A DNA stretch of 27,525 bases from Selenomonas sp. AE3005 (GTDB taxonomy: Bacteria; Bacillota; Negativicutes; Selenomonadales; Selenomonadaceae), in NCBI RefSeq assembly GCF_905233635.1, contig NZ_CAJODG010000030.1:1-27525 (forward strand), in the 5' to 3' direction. Below the pieces are notes generated by a model that worked only from the letters and a program-made list of their open reading frames with translations, did no database searches and had not been told where the DNA came from. The position numbers were made by a program, and so were the translations under genes. This document shows positions 7,413 to 15,155 of this stretch, one piece after another; position 1 is the stretch's first letter, and each line of letters begins with the position of its first letter.

Positions 7413-8264
7413 TTAGTTACCGTTGGCCGTGGGGTCACCGATGAGGAACAGATACGCCAGCACCACCAGCCCCAGAGCGATACGATACCAGCCAAAGGCC
7501 TTGAAGTCATTGGTCTTGATATAGCTCAGCAGGAATTTGATGGAAATGATGGAAACGATAAAGGCCGTCACCATCCCCACCACCATGATGATGATTTGCG
7601 CCCCGGTGTAATGCAGGCCGAATTTCACCATTTTCAGCAGGCTGGCGCCAAACATTACCGGAATAGCCAAAAAGAAGGTGAACTCTGCCGCCACGACACG
7701 GCTGGCCCCAAAGAGAATACCGCCGATAATCGTCGCGCCGGAACGGCTCGTGCCCGGCACCAGTGACAGCACCTGAAACAGGCCGATGATGAAGGCCGTG
7801 CGGTAGTCCAGTCTGGCAAGGTCGTTAATCCGGGGACGGCGGTGCTTGTTGTAGTTTTCAATCCAGATAAAGAGCAGGCCGTAGAAAATAAGCGTTGCCG
7901 CCACCACGGGAGCCGTCATAAAATGCTCTTCCATGTACTTATTGAAGGCCAGACCGATTACCGCTGCCGGAATGCAGGCCACCAGTACCTTCAGCCACAG
8001 GCTCACGGTATCGCGCTTTTCCTGACGGGTCTTCCAGCCTGACCACGGATTGAGCTTTTCAAAGTTCAGTGCCACAACGGCGAGAATTGCCCCGAGCTGG
8101 ATAACCACCAGGAACATATCCATGAAATCCTTGCTGACATCCAGCTTGATGAAATCATCCACCAAAATCATGTGCCCGGTACTGGATACCGGCAGCCATT
8201 CCGTCAGGCCTTCCACGATACCGAGAACTACTACTTTCAGCAGTTCAACTATGCTTAAATCCAC
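7413..8264 (-). CDS. uppP: Undecaprenyl-diphosphate phosphatase (BacA/UppP)
   Basis: A 283-residue polytopic inner-membrane enzyme that converts undecaprenyl pyrophosphate to the monophosphate, recycling the lipid carrier for peptidoglycan and other surface polymers. The two signature regions are present: EGLTEWLPVSSTGH (18-31, with the paired glutamates E18 and E22) and PGTSRSGAT (around 170-178). Length is typical. The start is a GTG with GGAGG eleven bases upstream, lying within the end of the GIY-YIG gene (20-base overlap). Loss or excess of this enzyme is known to change bacitracin sensitivity in other bacteria. Confidence 0.96.
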   Translation of the reverse strand: MDLSIVELLKVVVLGIVEGLTEWLPVSSTGHMILVDDFIKLDVSKDFMDMFLVVIQLGAILAVVALNFEKLNPWSGWKTRQEKRDTVSLWLKVLVACIPAAVIGLAFNKYMEEHFMTAPVVAATLIFYGLLFIWIENYNKHRRPRINDLARLDYRTAFIIGLFQVLSLVPGTSRSGATIIGGILFGASRVVAAEFTFFLAIPVMFGASLLKMVKFGLHYTGAQIIIMVVGMVTAFIVSIISIKFLLSYIKTNDFKAFGWYRIALGLVVLAYLFLIGDPTANGN

Positions 8265-8535
8265 TACTCTCTAAACCTCCGTTACCAGCGATTAACGCCT
8301 GCTTCTGCTCATGGGTGAGCCTTTTTATATGCCACTCCCGGCTCTGAGCCTCGCGTTTATCCGCAAAAGTCTCAAAATAGACAAGACGCACAGGCAGCCG
8401 GGAACGGGTGTATTTGCCGCCCCGGCCTGCATTGTGCGTCCTGACCCGCTTTACGAGGTCATTTGTCCAGCCGGTATAAAAACTGCCGTCACTGCACTCT
8501 AAAATATAAGTGTAGTTTTCCTCATTACTCGGCAT
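8245..8535 (-). CDS. Small GIY-YIG domain protein
   Basis: A 96-residue single-domain protein of the YhbQ/UPF0213-like group. The GIY-YIG core appears as YTYILECSDGSFYTGWTNDL (8-27), followed by HNAGRGGKYT and the conserved REAQSREWHIK segment carrying the metal-binding glutamate. Members of this group are predicted DNA endonucleases, with reported roles in DNA repair or RNA-related processes; the substrate here is unknown. It overlaps the cyclophilin gene by 11 bases upstream and uppP by 20 bases downstream, so translation is probably coupled. Its own ribosome binding site is weak. Confidence 0.9.
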   Translation of the reverse strand: MPSNEENYTYILECSDGSFYTGWTNDLVKRVRTHNAGRGGKYTRSRLPVRLVYFETFADKREAQSREWHIKRLTHEQKQALIAGNGGLESSGFKHS

Positions 8536-9091
8536 CTTTAATCGTTACTTTTTCCATCACGACTTTTTCCAGCGGACGGTCGGAAAAGTCCGTTTCGCTG
8601 TGGCCGATGGTACGGACAACGTCCATGCCCTTAATCACCTTGCCAAAGATGGTATGCTTGCCGTTGAGCCACGGGGTCTTGTCCAGCGTGATGAAGAACT
8701 GGCTGCCGCCCGTGTGGGGCATACCCGTATTGGCCATGGCCAGAATGCCTTCGCCCGTGAATTTCAAATCATCGAGAAATTCATCTTCGATGGTGTAACC
8801 GGGACCGCCCATGCCCGTACCTTCCGGGTCGCCGCCCTGAATCATAAAGCCATCAATCACGCGATGGAAAATCACGCCGTTGTAAAAGCCTTTTTCCGTC
8901 AGGTCGATAAAATTCTTCGTTGTAATCGGCGTCTTATCCTCAAAGAGTTCAATTTCAAACGTACCTTTGTTGGTTTCAAATACTGCAATGCGATTAGCCA
9001 CTTTTTTGCCTCCATTATCCTTGCCGCCGGCGATACAGCCAGCCGTAAATGCCGTCATTAACACCAGCATCATAATCAATATCTTTTTCAT
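8525..9091 (-). CDS. Cyclophilin-type peptidyl-prolyl cis-trans isomerase, lipoprotein
   Basis: A 188-residue protein. A lipoprotein signal ends in the lipobox TAGC with C19 as the predicted lipidated residue, so it should be anchored on the outer face of the inner membrane or in the outer membrane. A short linker leads to a complete cyclophilin domain (about 35-186) with FHRVIDGFMIQGGDP (R77, F82, Q85), SQFFI and WLNGKHTIFG. It should speed proline isomerisation during folding of exported proteins. It lies between the YitT-like and GIY-YIG genes, in the same transcriptional direction. Confidence 0.95.
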   Translation of the reverse strand: MKKILIMMLVLMTAFTAGCIAGGKDNGGKKVANRIAVFETNKGTFEIELFEDKTPITTKNFIDLTEKGFYNGVIFHRVIDGFMIQGGDPEGTGMGGPGYTIEDEFLDDLKFTGEGILAMANTGMPHTGGSQFFITLDKTPWLNGKHTIFGKVIKGMDVVRTIGHSETDFSDRPLEKVVMEKVTIKDAE

Positions 9092-9125
9092 TGTACAAAA
9101 TTCCCCTCTCTATTGCAACTGAAAT

Positions 9126-10025
9126 TTAATGTCCATGGCCGGTATGACGATGAATGACCGCGCCTGTCTTTACTCCCGGCGAGCTGAAGCCATGTCCCAT
9201 CACCTCATTGGCCGACATGATAATCACGAAGGCATCGGGGTCGATGGCGTTTATAATCATCTTCATCTTGGCGACCTGCGTAAGGGTCACCACCACGAAG
9301 ACCACATTGCGTTCCCTCCGTGTAAAGGCCCCCTGCCCGTGCAGGAAGGTCACGCCGCGGCCGACCTCCATGATGCCCTCAGCGATGGTTTCCGCCTGAT
9401 TGGACACGATTAAAAGCGCCTTGCGGCTGTTGAAGCCAGCAATGACCTTGTCCGTAACCATGGCATTCATAAACATACAGATAAGCGTAAACATCGCCGG
9501 TGCCACGCCGAACATAAAGGCCGCCGCCAGCATCACGAGACAGTTAAAGGCGAAAATCACACCGCCCATATTGAAGGAATAGAGTTTCTTGGCAATGGCG
9601 CCCACGATATCAAAGCCGCCGGTACTGCCGTTCATGCGGAACACAATGCCATAGCCGATACCGTTGAACACGCCGCCAAAAATCGCCGCCAGCATCATAT
9701 CATTTACCGGCGCATAGGCATTCAGCGGTCTGGTGATATCAAGGCAAAAGGAAAAAATAGCCGTGCCGATAATCACATCGCAGGTATAGCCCTTGCCCAG
9801 CAGCCGCCATGCCGCCATCAGAAGCGGAATATTGTAGGCAAAGGTCTGGGCACCGATGGGCAGATGCGTGAGGTAATACACAATCATGGCAATGCCCGTA
9901 GCGCCGCCGGTGAGCAGATGGGACGGCACCAGAAAGAGATTGATGGAAGAACTGGCGATAAGACATCCCACCGTAATGCCGACATAACGCAGCAGACGGT
10001 GTTCCAGCAGTCGCAGCTGTATCAT
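9126..10025 (-). CDS. YitT family membrane protein (DUF161 + DUF2179)
   Basis: A 299-residue inner-membrane protein. An N-terminal helical bundle has the glycine-rich motifs LTGGATGIAM and NGSTGGFDIVG, typical of the YitT family; from about residue 210 a soluble DUF2179 domain carries the typical ending FVIIMSANEVMGHGF. The final residues form a short His/Gly tail (HRHTGHGH). Transport function of the family is not established. Its ATG overlaps the stop of the preceding secreted-protein gene as ATGA, implying coupling. Confidence 0.93.
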   Translation of the reverse strand: MIQLRLLEHRLLRYVGITVGCLIASSSINLFLVPSHLLTGGATGIAMIVYYLTHLPIGAQTFAYNIPLLMAAWRLLGKGYTCDVIIGTAIFSFCLDITRPLNAYAPVNDMMLAAIFGGVFNGIGYGIVFRMNGSTGGFDIVGAIAKKLYSFNMGGVIFAFNCLVMLAAAFMFGVAPAMFTLICMFMNAMVTDKVIAGFNSRKALLIVSNQAETIAEGIMEVGRGVTFLHGQGAFTRRERNVVFVVVTLTQVAKMKMIINAIDPDAFVIIMSANEVMGHGFSSPGVKTGAVIHRHTGHGH

Positions 10026-10660
10026 CTGCCCAGTCCCTCCAAACGCACTTCCTTATCCTTTGGCAGAGCCGAGGTGTCAATGGTCAGCCAGGCGCTGTGC
10101 CTGCCGTCCTCTTCCTCCTGCAGCAAAGGGTCGCCCTCTGCTGCCATAGCCTCAGCCTCGGCCTCATCCAGCGGCAGAGCCGTAATCTTTAGCTCCAGCA
10201 GCTGGCCGTCCTCGGGATTCACCAGCAGCAGCAAATGCTGATGAGGATATCCCGGACGGTTAAAAATCAGATAGCAGCTGCCTTCGATGTAGCGGCGCTG
10301 CTGCCTGCCGTAGACCTTTTCCAGCCAGTATTTGGTCGCTCCTTTGCGCACGCCGTCCCGGGCCTCATATTTTTCCATGTCAACCACGAAGTCCACCACC
10401 TGCCCCGTTTTCGGGGAAATGCTGGCCTCATAGCCGTTTTTGTAAACATAGGTTTTGATTCTGACACCCTGCTTTTGGGTTATCTTATCATACAGCGGTT
10501 CTCCCCATTTGCTCTGCAGGACGCTTTCTTTGTCCCCCAGCATTACGCCCTGACAGGAAAAATCTTCATCAATGACCTTGCCGGCCGCCATGACAGTCGT
10601 ACTGAGCAGCAACAGGCAAAGGAGCATACAGCCGCTCAGCTTGCGCACCAGTTTTACCAT
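10022..10660 (-). CDS. Secreted protein of unknown function
   Basis: A 212-residue protein with a clear signal peptide (cleavage expected near VMAAGK, about residue 26). The mature part starts with SCQGVMLGDKESVLQSKWGEP, resembling the short 'G-x-x-x-x-x-V-x-x-x-x-G-x-P' pattern of BamE/SmpA-like and DUF2845-like periplasmic proteins. The middle has beta-strand-like character and the C-terminus is acidic (DEAEAEAMAAEGDP). I cannot assign a function. It overlaps the aminopeptidase gene by 7 bases and the YitT-like gene by 4, so it is firmly in the operon. A small envelope protein is the most likely reading. Confidence 0.8.
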   Translation of the reverse strand: MVKLVRKLSGCMLLCLLLLSTTVMAAGKVIDEDFSCQGVMLGDKESVLQSKWGEPLYDKITQKQGVRIKTYVYKNGYEASISPKTGQVVDFVVDMEKYEARDGVRKGATKYWLEKVYGRQQRRYIEGSCYLIFNRPGYPHQHLLLLVNPEDGQLLELKITALPLDEAEAEAMAAEGDPLLQEEEDGRHSAWLTIDTSALPKDKEVRLEGLGR

Positions 10661-11892
10661 AAGTCCCTCCTGAAATTGCCCTGCTCGAAAATCTTTACCT
10701 GCGTGCCGTCAGCCTTGGTGCCCACGATTTCCAAATCGCGTGTGCCAATCATGAAATCCTCATGCACCAGCGAATCATTTGCGCCTGCCTGCAGCAGGGT
10801 CACGCTGTCCATGTCCTCGCCACCGGCAATGCAGGTAGGATACGCCTTGCCCAAAGCCAGATGACAGGACGCATTTTCATCAAACAGGGTGTTGTAGAAT
10901 AAAATTCCGCTTTGGGAGATGGGCGAATCAAACGGCACCAGCGCCACCTCACCCAGATAGCTGGCTCCTTCATCCGTTTCCAGCAGGCCCTTTAAAATTT
11001 CCCCGCCTTTTTCTGCCGTATAATCTACCACTTTGCCGTCCTTGAAGGTCAGCTTAAAGCCCTCGATGAGGTTGCCATTGTAGTTAAGCGGCTTGGCGGC
11101 TGTCACCGTGCCGTTTACGCCATCACGCCTTGGCAGGCTGTAAACTTCCTCCGTGGGCATATTGGCGGCAAACTCAATGCCCAGTTCCGACTTTTCCGCA
11201 CCGCCGGCCCAGATATGCCCCTCCGGCAGTTCAACGGTCAGGTCTGTGCCCAGAGAATTTTTATAATGCAGCCGGACAAACTTCTGCTCGTTGAGATAAG
11301 CCGCCGCCTGCTGCAGGAAGTCAATATGCCTGCGCCACTCAGCCACGGTATCTACCCCATCGCCAATGCGGACAGTCTTAAAGATAGCCTGCCAGAGTTT
11401 TGCCACCGCCTCCTCCACAGGCACATCCGGGAATACCTTAGCCGCCCAGCCCTTGGTCGGCACTGACACCACACACCAGGTATTCTTGTTGCTCATGAGC
11501 CGCTGACGGTATTCCAGCAAAGCTGCCCCGGCGGCCTGATTGGCCAGCTGCAGCTTTTCCGGGTCAATATCGCTGAAAATCTGCGGGTCACGGGCGGCAA
11601 TAGACACAAAGGCCGCCCCCTGCTCAGCATAATCCTGATAGAAACGCACACGCCACTCAGGAAATTCCGTAAAGAGTTCCTTTTTGCCATGCTCATAGCG
11701 GATATGGGCAGATAATTCATCGCCCCAGCTGATTACCACATCATGGGCACCGGCAGCAAAGGCCGCCGTGCTGATTTCCCGGGCAAATTCCGCGCACTCA
11801 ATCGGCGAGTTTATGACTAAAATCTGGTCTTTCTGGATATTAACGCCCACACTGACCACCAGCCGGGCATATTGCTTCAACAACTGCTGCAC
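10654..11892 (-). CDS. M29 family metallo-aminopeptidase (AmpS/PepS type)
   Basis: A 412-residue cytosolic aminopeptidase that removes N-terminal residues from peptides using two metal ions. The family ligand set can be placed: E249 in NMPTEEVYSLPRRDG, E315 in YLGEVALVPFDSPIS, H344 and Y351 in ASCHLALGKAYP, H377 and D379 in NDSLVHEDFMIG. Length and both domains are complete. The start is a GTG with GGAGG eight bases upstream; it follows the dtd stop codon with no gap. Specificity cannot be deduced. Confidence 0.95.
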   Translation of the reverse strand: MQQLLKQYARLVVSVGVNIQKDQILVINSPIECAEFAREISTAAFAAGAHDVVISWGDELSAHIRYEHGKKELFTEFPEWRVRFYQDYAEQGAAFVSIAARDPQIFSDIDPEKLQLANQAAGAALLEYRQRLMSNKNTWCVVSVPTKGWAAKVFPDVPVEEAVAKLWQAIFKTVRIGDGVDTVAEWRRHIDFLQQAAAYLNEQKFVRLHYKNSLGTDLTVELPEGHIWAGGAEKSELGIEFAANMPTEEVYSLPRRDGVNGTVTAAKPLNYNGNLIEGFKLTFKDGKVVDYTAEKGGEILKGLLETDEGASYLGEVALVPFDSPISQSGILFYNTLFDENASCHLALGKAYPTCIAGGEDMDSVTLLQAGANDSLVHEDFMIGTRDLEIVGTKADGTQVKIFEQGNFRRDLW

Positions 11893-12336
11893 TTACAACG
11901 CCTCCGTATCAAAACACAAAGTCACAGGGCCGTCATTCACCGACGCTACCTGCATATCCGCGCCGAATTCACCATGCTCAACCCTGACACCTCTTTCCCG
12001 GAGCTGTGCCATGAAATACTCATAGAGCCTGTTTGCCTGCTCCGCCGGTGCCGCATGACTGAACCCCGGACGGCGTTTTTTGAGATCCGCGTACAGGGTA
12101 AACTGGGAAATAACCAGCATAGCCCCCTGCACCTGGTCAATGCTCAGATTCATCTTGCCGGCCTCATCGGAAAAAACACGCACATGGCAGATTTTTTCTG
12201 CCAGTTTGGCTGCCGTTTCCTCCGTATCCTCAGGGCCGACGCCCAGCAGCACCAAAAAGCCCTGCTCAATGGCTCCGTTTACCTTTCCGTCAATGCTGAC
12301 GGAGGCAGATTTTACCCGTGTCACTACTGACCGCAC
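11893..12336 (-). CDS. dtd: D-aminoacyl-tRNA deacylase
   Basis: It hydrolyses D-amino acids (and misplaced glycine) from tRNA, a proofreading step. The start is the GTG at 12336: from there the protein begins VRSVVTRVKSASVSIDG, matching the usual MRxVVxRV start and giving 147 residues, the family norm; a GAGGGGG ribosome binding site precedes it. The upstream in-frame ATG at 12360 overlaps the hydrolase stop as ATGA but has no such site, so it is second choice. Conserved SQFTLYADLKKRRP (77-90) and the cis-proline loop NDGPVTL (134-140) are present. Confidence 0.96.
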   Translation of the reverse strand: MRSVVTRVKSASVSIDGKVNGAIEQGFLVLLGVGPEDTEETAAKLAEKICHVRVFSDEAGKMNLSIDQVQGAMLVISQFTLYADLKKRRPGFSHAAPAEQANRLYEYFMAQLRERGVRVEHGEFGADMQVASVNDGPVTLCFDTEAL

Positions 12337-12356
12337 ACTCGTTCCCCCTCTGGTTC

Positions 12357-13325
12357 TCATTGCATATATGGTGCGGTAAACTCACGCACCGTCCTAAAAT
12401 ACAGTTTTTCATCCTTCTGGCAGGCCACGCCATGAACAGCGTCATGGATAAGCAGCATCATCTTGTCCGGGGCCTTGGCGTTGCGGTAAAGCTGCTCGCA
12501 CATAGCCGGCGGTACCAGCGCATCCTTCGTGCCATGAATAAACAACACAGGTACTCTGGAGTGCATAACCGCCACCTCGGGTACTGCCCTGTTCAGGCTG
12601 AACCCTGCCACCTGCTGGCAGCGCCAGTCCAAAAGATTCATGGCCGGGAAAGCCGGCAGTCCCAAGGACTCCTGAATCTGATGCACCAGCAGGTCAAAGG
12701 CGCTGGTATAGCCGCTTTCCTCTACACAGGCCACCACATTTTCCGGCAAATCATCGTCATCACAGGCCATCATCACGGTGGCCGCTCCCATGGACACCCC
12801 ATGCAGGATAATTTTCGCCTGCGGATAATAAAGAGCTATCCTTTTGGCCCAATCGACCACATCCACGCTTTCCCGATAGCCTAAAGTCAGATAACGCCCC
12901 TCGCTTTTGCCGGACGCCCGCAAGTCAGGCGTCAGCACATGAAAGCCCTGCCGCAGGTAATGCGTGGCCAGATAATAGGAATTTTCCTGAGTACAGCCAT
13001 AGCCATGGGCAATAATCACCCATTTGCTGCTGTCCTTACCTTCATCGGGATAAAAATGCGTGGCCTTTAGCTGCAGCTTGTCCCGGGAAGTCAGCGTCCA
13101 TTCCTCATTGGTAAAATCAGGTTTATCATAATGCCGGGCCTCCGGCGGCATAATCAGCGCATAGGCCCGGGGCGGTTCCTGAGGATTTTCCACCGTGCCG
13201 CGCTCCAAGCCAAAATGCACGGCATAATTGCCAACAAAATATCCTGTCCCCATGACAAAAGCCGCCAGCACCACGATAGCGGTCAGGACAGCTGTCACGA
13301 GACAGGATAAAAATAACTTATGCAT
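12357..13325 (-). CDS. Membrane-anchored alpha/beta hydrolase
   Basis: A 322-residue protein with one N-terminal transmembrane helix (about 5-30) and an alpha/beta hydrolase fold. Visible catalytic elements are the oxyanion HGYG (107-110), the nucleophile elbow GVSMGA (S178), the acid in HGTKDALVP (D268) and histidine in HDAVHGVA (H294 or H298). It resembles the YqkD/YfhR group of putative esterases or peptidases; substrate unknown. I chose the ATG at 13325 because AAAGGTG lies five bases upstream; an ATG at 13340 would place that site inside the gene. It is the first gene of the long minus-strand run, with a promoter candidate in repeat relic sequence. Confidence 0.88.
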   Translation of the reverse strand: MHKLFLSCLVTAVLTAIVVLAAFVMGTGYFVGNYAVHFGLERGTVENPQEPPRAYALIMPPEARHYDKPDFTNEEWTLTSRDKLQLKATHFYPDEGKDSSKWVIIAHGYGCTQENSYYLATHYLRQGFHVLTPDLRASGKSEGRYLTLGYRESVDVVDWAKRIALYYPQAKIILHGVSMGAATVMMACDDDDLPENVVACVEESGYTSAFDLLVHQIQESLGLPAFPAMNLLDWRCQQVAGFSLNRAVPEVAVMHSRVPVLFIHGTKDALVPPAMCEQLYRNAKAPDKMMLLIHDAVHGVACQKDEKLYFRTVREFTAPYMQ

Positions 13326-13377
13326 GGAATCACCTTTCATGACATTTCATCCTATCTTCATCAAGAAACATGAATCC

Positions 13378-13406
13378 ATTATAACGCCATTGTTCAAATT
13401 TTGCCA
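13378..13406 (-). promoter_or_regulatory. Candidate promoter of the hydrolase-dtd operon
   Basis: On the minus strand TGGCAA (13401-13406) and a perfect TATAAT (13378-13383) are separated by exactly 17 bases, about 50 bases before the hydrolase ATG. Both boxes lie within the degenerate repeat copy at 13379-13417 (the -10 box extends one base past it). The full repeats carry the same spacing with TATAAA in place of TATAAT. Confidence 0.5.
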
Positions 13407-13417
13407 CAGGCAAAATA
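13379..13417. repeat. Degenerate, truncated copy 3 of the 142-bp repeat
   Basis: TTATAACGCC, TTGTTC, TTTTGCC and GGCAAAA occur in the order and spacing of the left end of the full repeat (1803-1841), with about five substitutions; compensating changes keep the hairpin ATTTTGCC/GGCAAAAT. The rest of the element is missing. It lies 17 bases behind the stop codon of the MATE fusion gene, the same placement as the full copies. Confidence 0.7.
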
Positions 13418-13433
13418 TTCAAATCTGCTATCT

Positions 13434-15155
13434 CTAAATCTCCAGCGTCAGCCGGTTCTCATCACCGCTGGCCAGATAGCGGCAATAAGACAGCCTGGTT
13501 GTCACAGAATCAATGAAATATTCCCGGAAGGAGTATCTGCCTTCCTGAACCGCCTTTAGTATGTCATAGGGCTGGCCGTTGTCCCGGACAATCAGTGTGA
13601 TTTTGTCTGTCACCTCCCTGCCCAAAAGCAAGGATACCTCCAGCTGAAAATTTTTGCCTGCCGCCCGTTCCGCCGCATGCAGGCCAATTTCCTCGACACA
13701 GAGCATCAGCAGCATACGCCGGAAGGAAGGGATATTTCGCGCCGTCAGCACTTCCTCCATCTGTCTTACTGTGCCCATGACTTCCTCCTTCACGGAGTTA
13801 ATATCATAGGAATACTGCCGGGAAAACTGCGCCTTATCCAAAAACAGCCAGCCCTGCCGGCCTGCCAGCAGATAATTCAGTACGAAAGCTGCCAGAAAAG
13901 CTGCCCCTGTACCAAGCCAGAGGCCATAAAAAGAATACGCTGCGCCGCATTCCATACCGATATAGGGCAGCCCCAGCAGCAGCATGATTTTTAAAAATGC
14001 ACCGTAATTTCTTTTCTCTATATAAATATAGTAGTTGCTGTACATGAGCGTACTGCCCAGAAACACCGTAAACAGCAAAAAGCAGCGTATCGCCGCCCCG
14101 GTCTCGTGAATCATGGCTGCGTCCTTAACCCCAAAGACCAGCGGCAGCACCTCTGCCAGAGCCATAGCCAGCAGGGTTATCAGAAGGCTGATGCCCACTG
14201 TCGTTTTTATGCCGATGCCCATGGTCTTTTGAATGCTGTGCAGATTTTGTTCAGCGTGATACTGGCAGACCATGGGCTGCAGGCAGTCTACAATCCCCGT
14301 ATACAGAGCAATGATAAGGGTCAGCAGGTTCACCACCACTGTTACCACGATGATATGCTCCTCCCCGAAACGGGTCAGCACACAGGAGGTCAATGCTACA
14401 GGCAGCAGCGCCAGCAGCAGGGTGTCCAGCGAATGATAGCAGCTGTACCATATTCCCCCCAGCACCTCTTTGATATTCCAATACCATGAAAAATGCAGCC
14501 GGCTGCGGCTCCCCCGCAAATGGTAAATCTGCACCAGCACTGCCACGGCAAGACCGCAGGTAGTGGCAATGCCCACGCCTATAACACCTATTTTGATACA
14601 GAGCAGGATATCCAGAATAAAATTAACCACAAAGGTACATACAGCCCCCTGCACGCAGACCTGAGCCTGCCCTTCCGCCACAAAAACCGTATATAAAAAG
14701 ACGTTTACAAACGTAAACGGGGCATAAAGATACAACCCCTCGTAGTAATCCCGGGCGTAATCCAGCAGCTGGGGTGAAATCTGCCAAAAGGACAAAATTA
14801 TTTCCCGAAAAAAATACATGCCCCCGGTAAAAACAATCCCCACGGCACAGGCCAGAATTATGCCCATGCTGAACAGCCTGTCAACCTGCTGCCTGTCGCC
14901 CCTGCCCTGAGCATAGGAGAGCTTCATCGCCAGACCGTCGGCAATTATATAGCTCATGAAGATGATGAAAGTGACCAAAGGAAATACCAGTGTTACCCCC
15001 ATAACGGCCTGTTCACCCACCAGATGCCCTGCCGTTATGTTATCCGTAAGTATCAGCAGATAGGCGCTCAGCATGGAAAACATGGAAGCCTTGAATACGT
15101 GCCAGAATCTGGTGGTAATTACCGTTTTTTTCCCCGGCAGGAATAAACTGCTCAC
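13434..15155 (-). CDS. MATE family exporter fused to a C-terminal SpoIIAB/RsbW-like ATPase domain
   Basis: A 573-residue protein. Residues 1-440 form a multi-spanning MATE-type (MOP superfamily) cation-coupled exporter. Residues ~444-573 are soluble and resemble a GHKL/HATPase_c domain of the anti-sigma kinase type: MLCVEEIGLHAAERA (N-box region; E489 present, but the usual Mg-binding Asn four residues later is H493), then IVRDNGQPYD (G1-like box, D525/G527), ending ENRLTLEI. The glycine-rich lid is not obvious, so kinase activity is doubtful while partner binding remains possible. The start is the GTG at 15155: its GTGA overlaps the stop of the STAS-condensation gene and GGAG lies eight bases upstream. 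The ATG at 15179 is less likely. The exporter call is firm; the ATPase-domain call rests on motifs I read. Confidence 0.88.
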   Translation of the reverse strand: MSSLFLPGKKTVITTRFWHVFKASMFSMLSAYLLILTDNITAGHLVGEQAVMGVTLVFPLVTFIIFMSYIIADGLAMKLSYAQGRGDRQQVDRLFSMGIILACAVGIVFTGGMYFFREIILSFWQISPQLLDYARDYYEGLYLYAPFTFVNVFLYTVFVAEGQAQVCVQGAVCTFVVNFILDILLCIKIGVIGVGIATTCGLAVAVLVQIYHLRGSRSRLHFSWYWNIKEVLGGIWYSCYHSLDTLLLALLPVALTSCVLTRFGEEHIIVVTVVVNLLTLIIALYTGIVDCLQPMVCQYHAEQNLHSIQKTMGIGIKTTVGISLLITLLAMALAEVLPLVFGVKDAAMIHETGAAIRCFLLFTVFLGSTLMYSNYYIYIEKRNYGAFLKIMLLLGLPYIGMECGAAYSFYGLWLGTGAAFLAAFVLNYLLAGRQGWLFLDKAQFSRQYSYDINSVKEEVMGTVRQMEEVLTARNIPSFRRMLLMLCVEEIGLHAAERAAGKNFQLEVSLLLGREVTDKITLIVRDNGQPYDILKAVQEGRYSFREYFIDSVTTRLSYCRYLASGDENRLTLEI

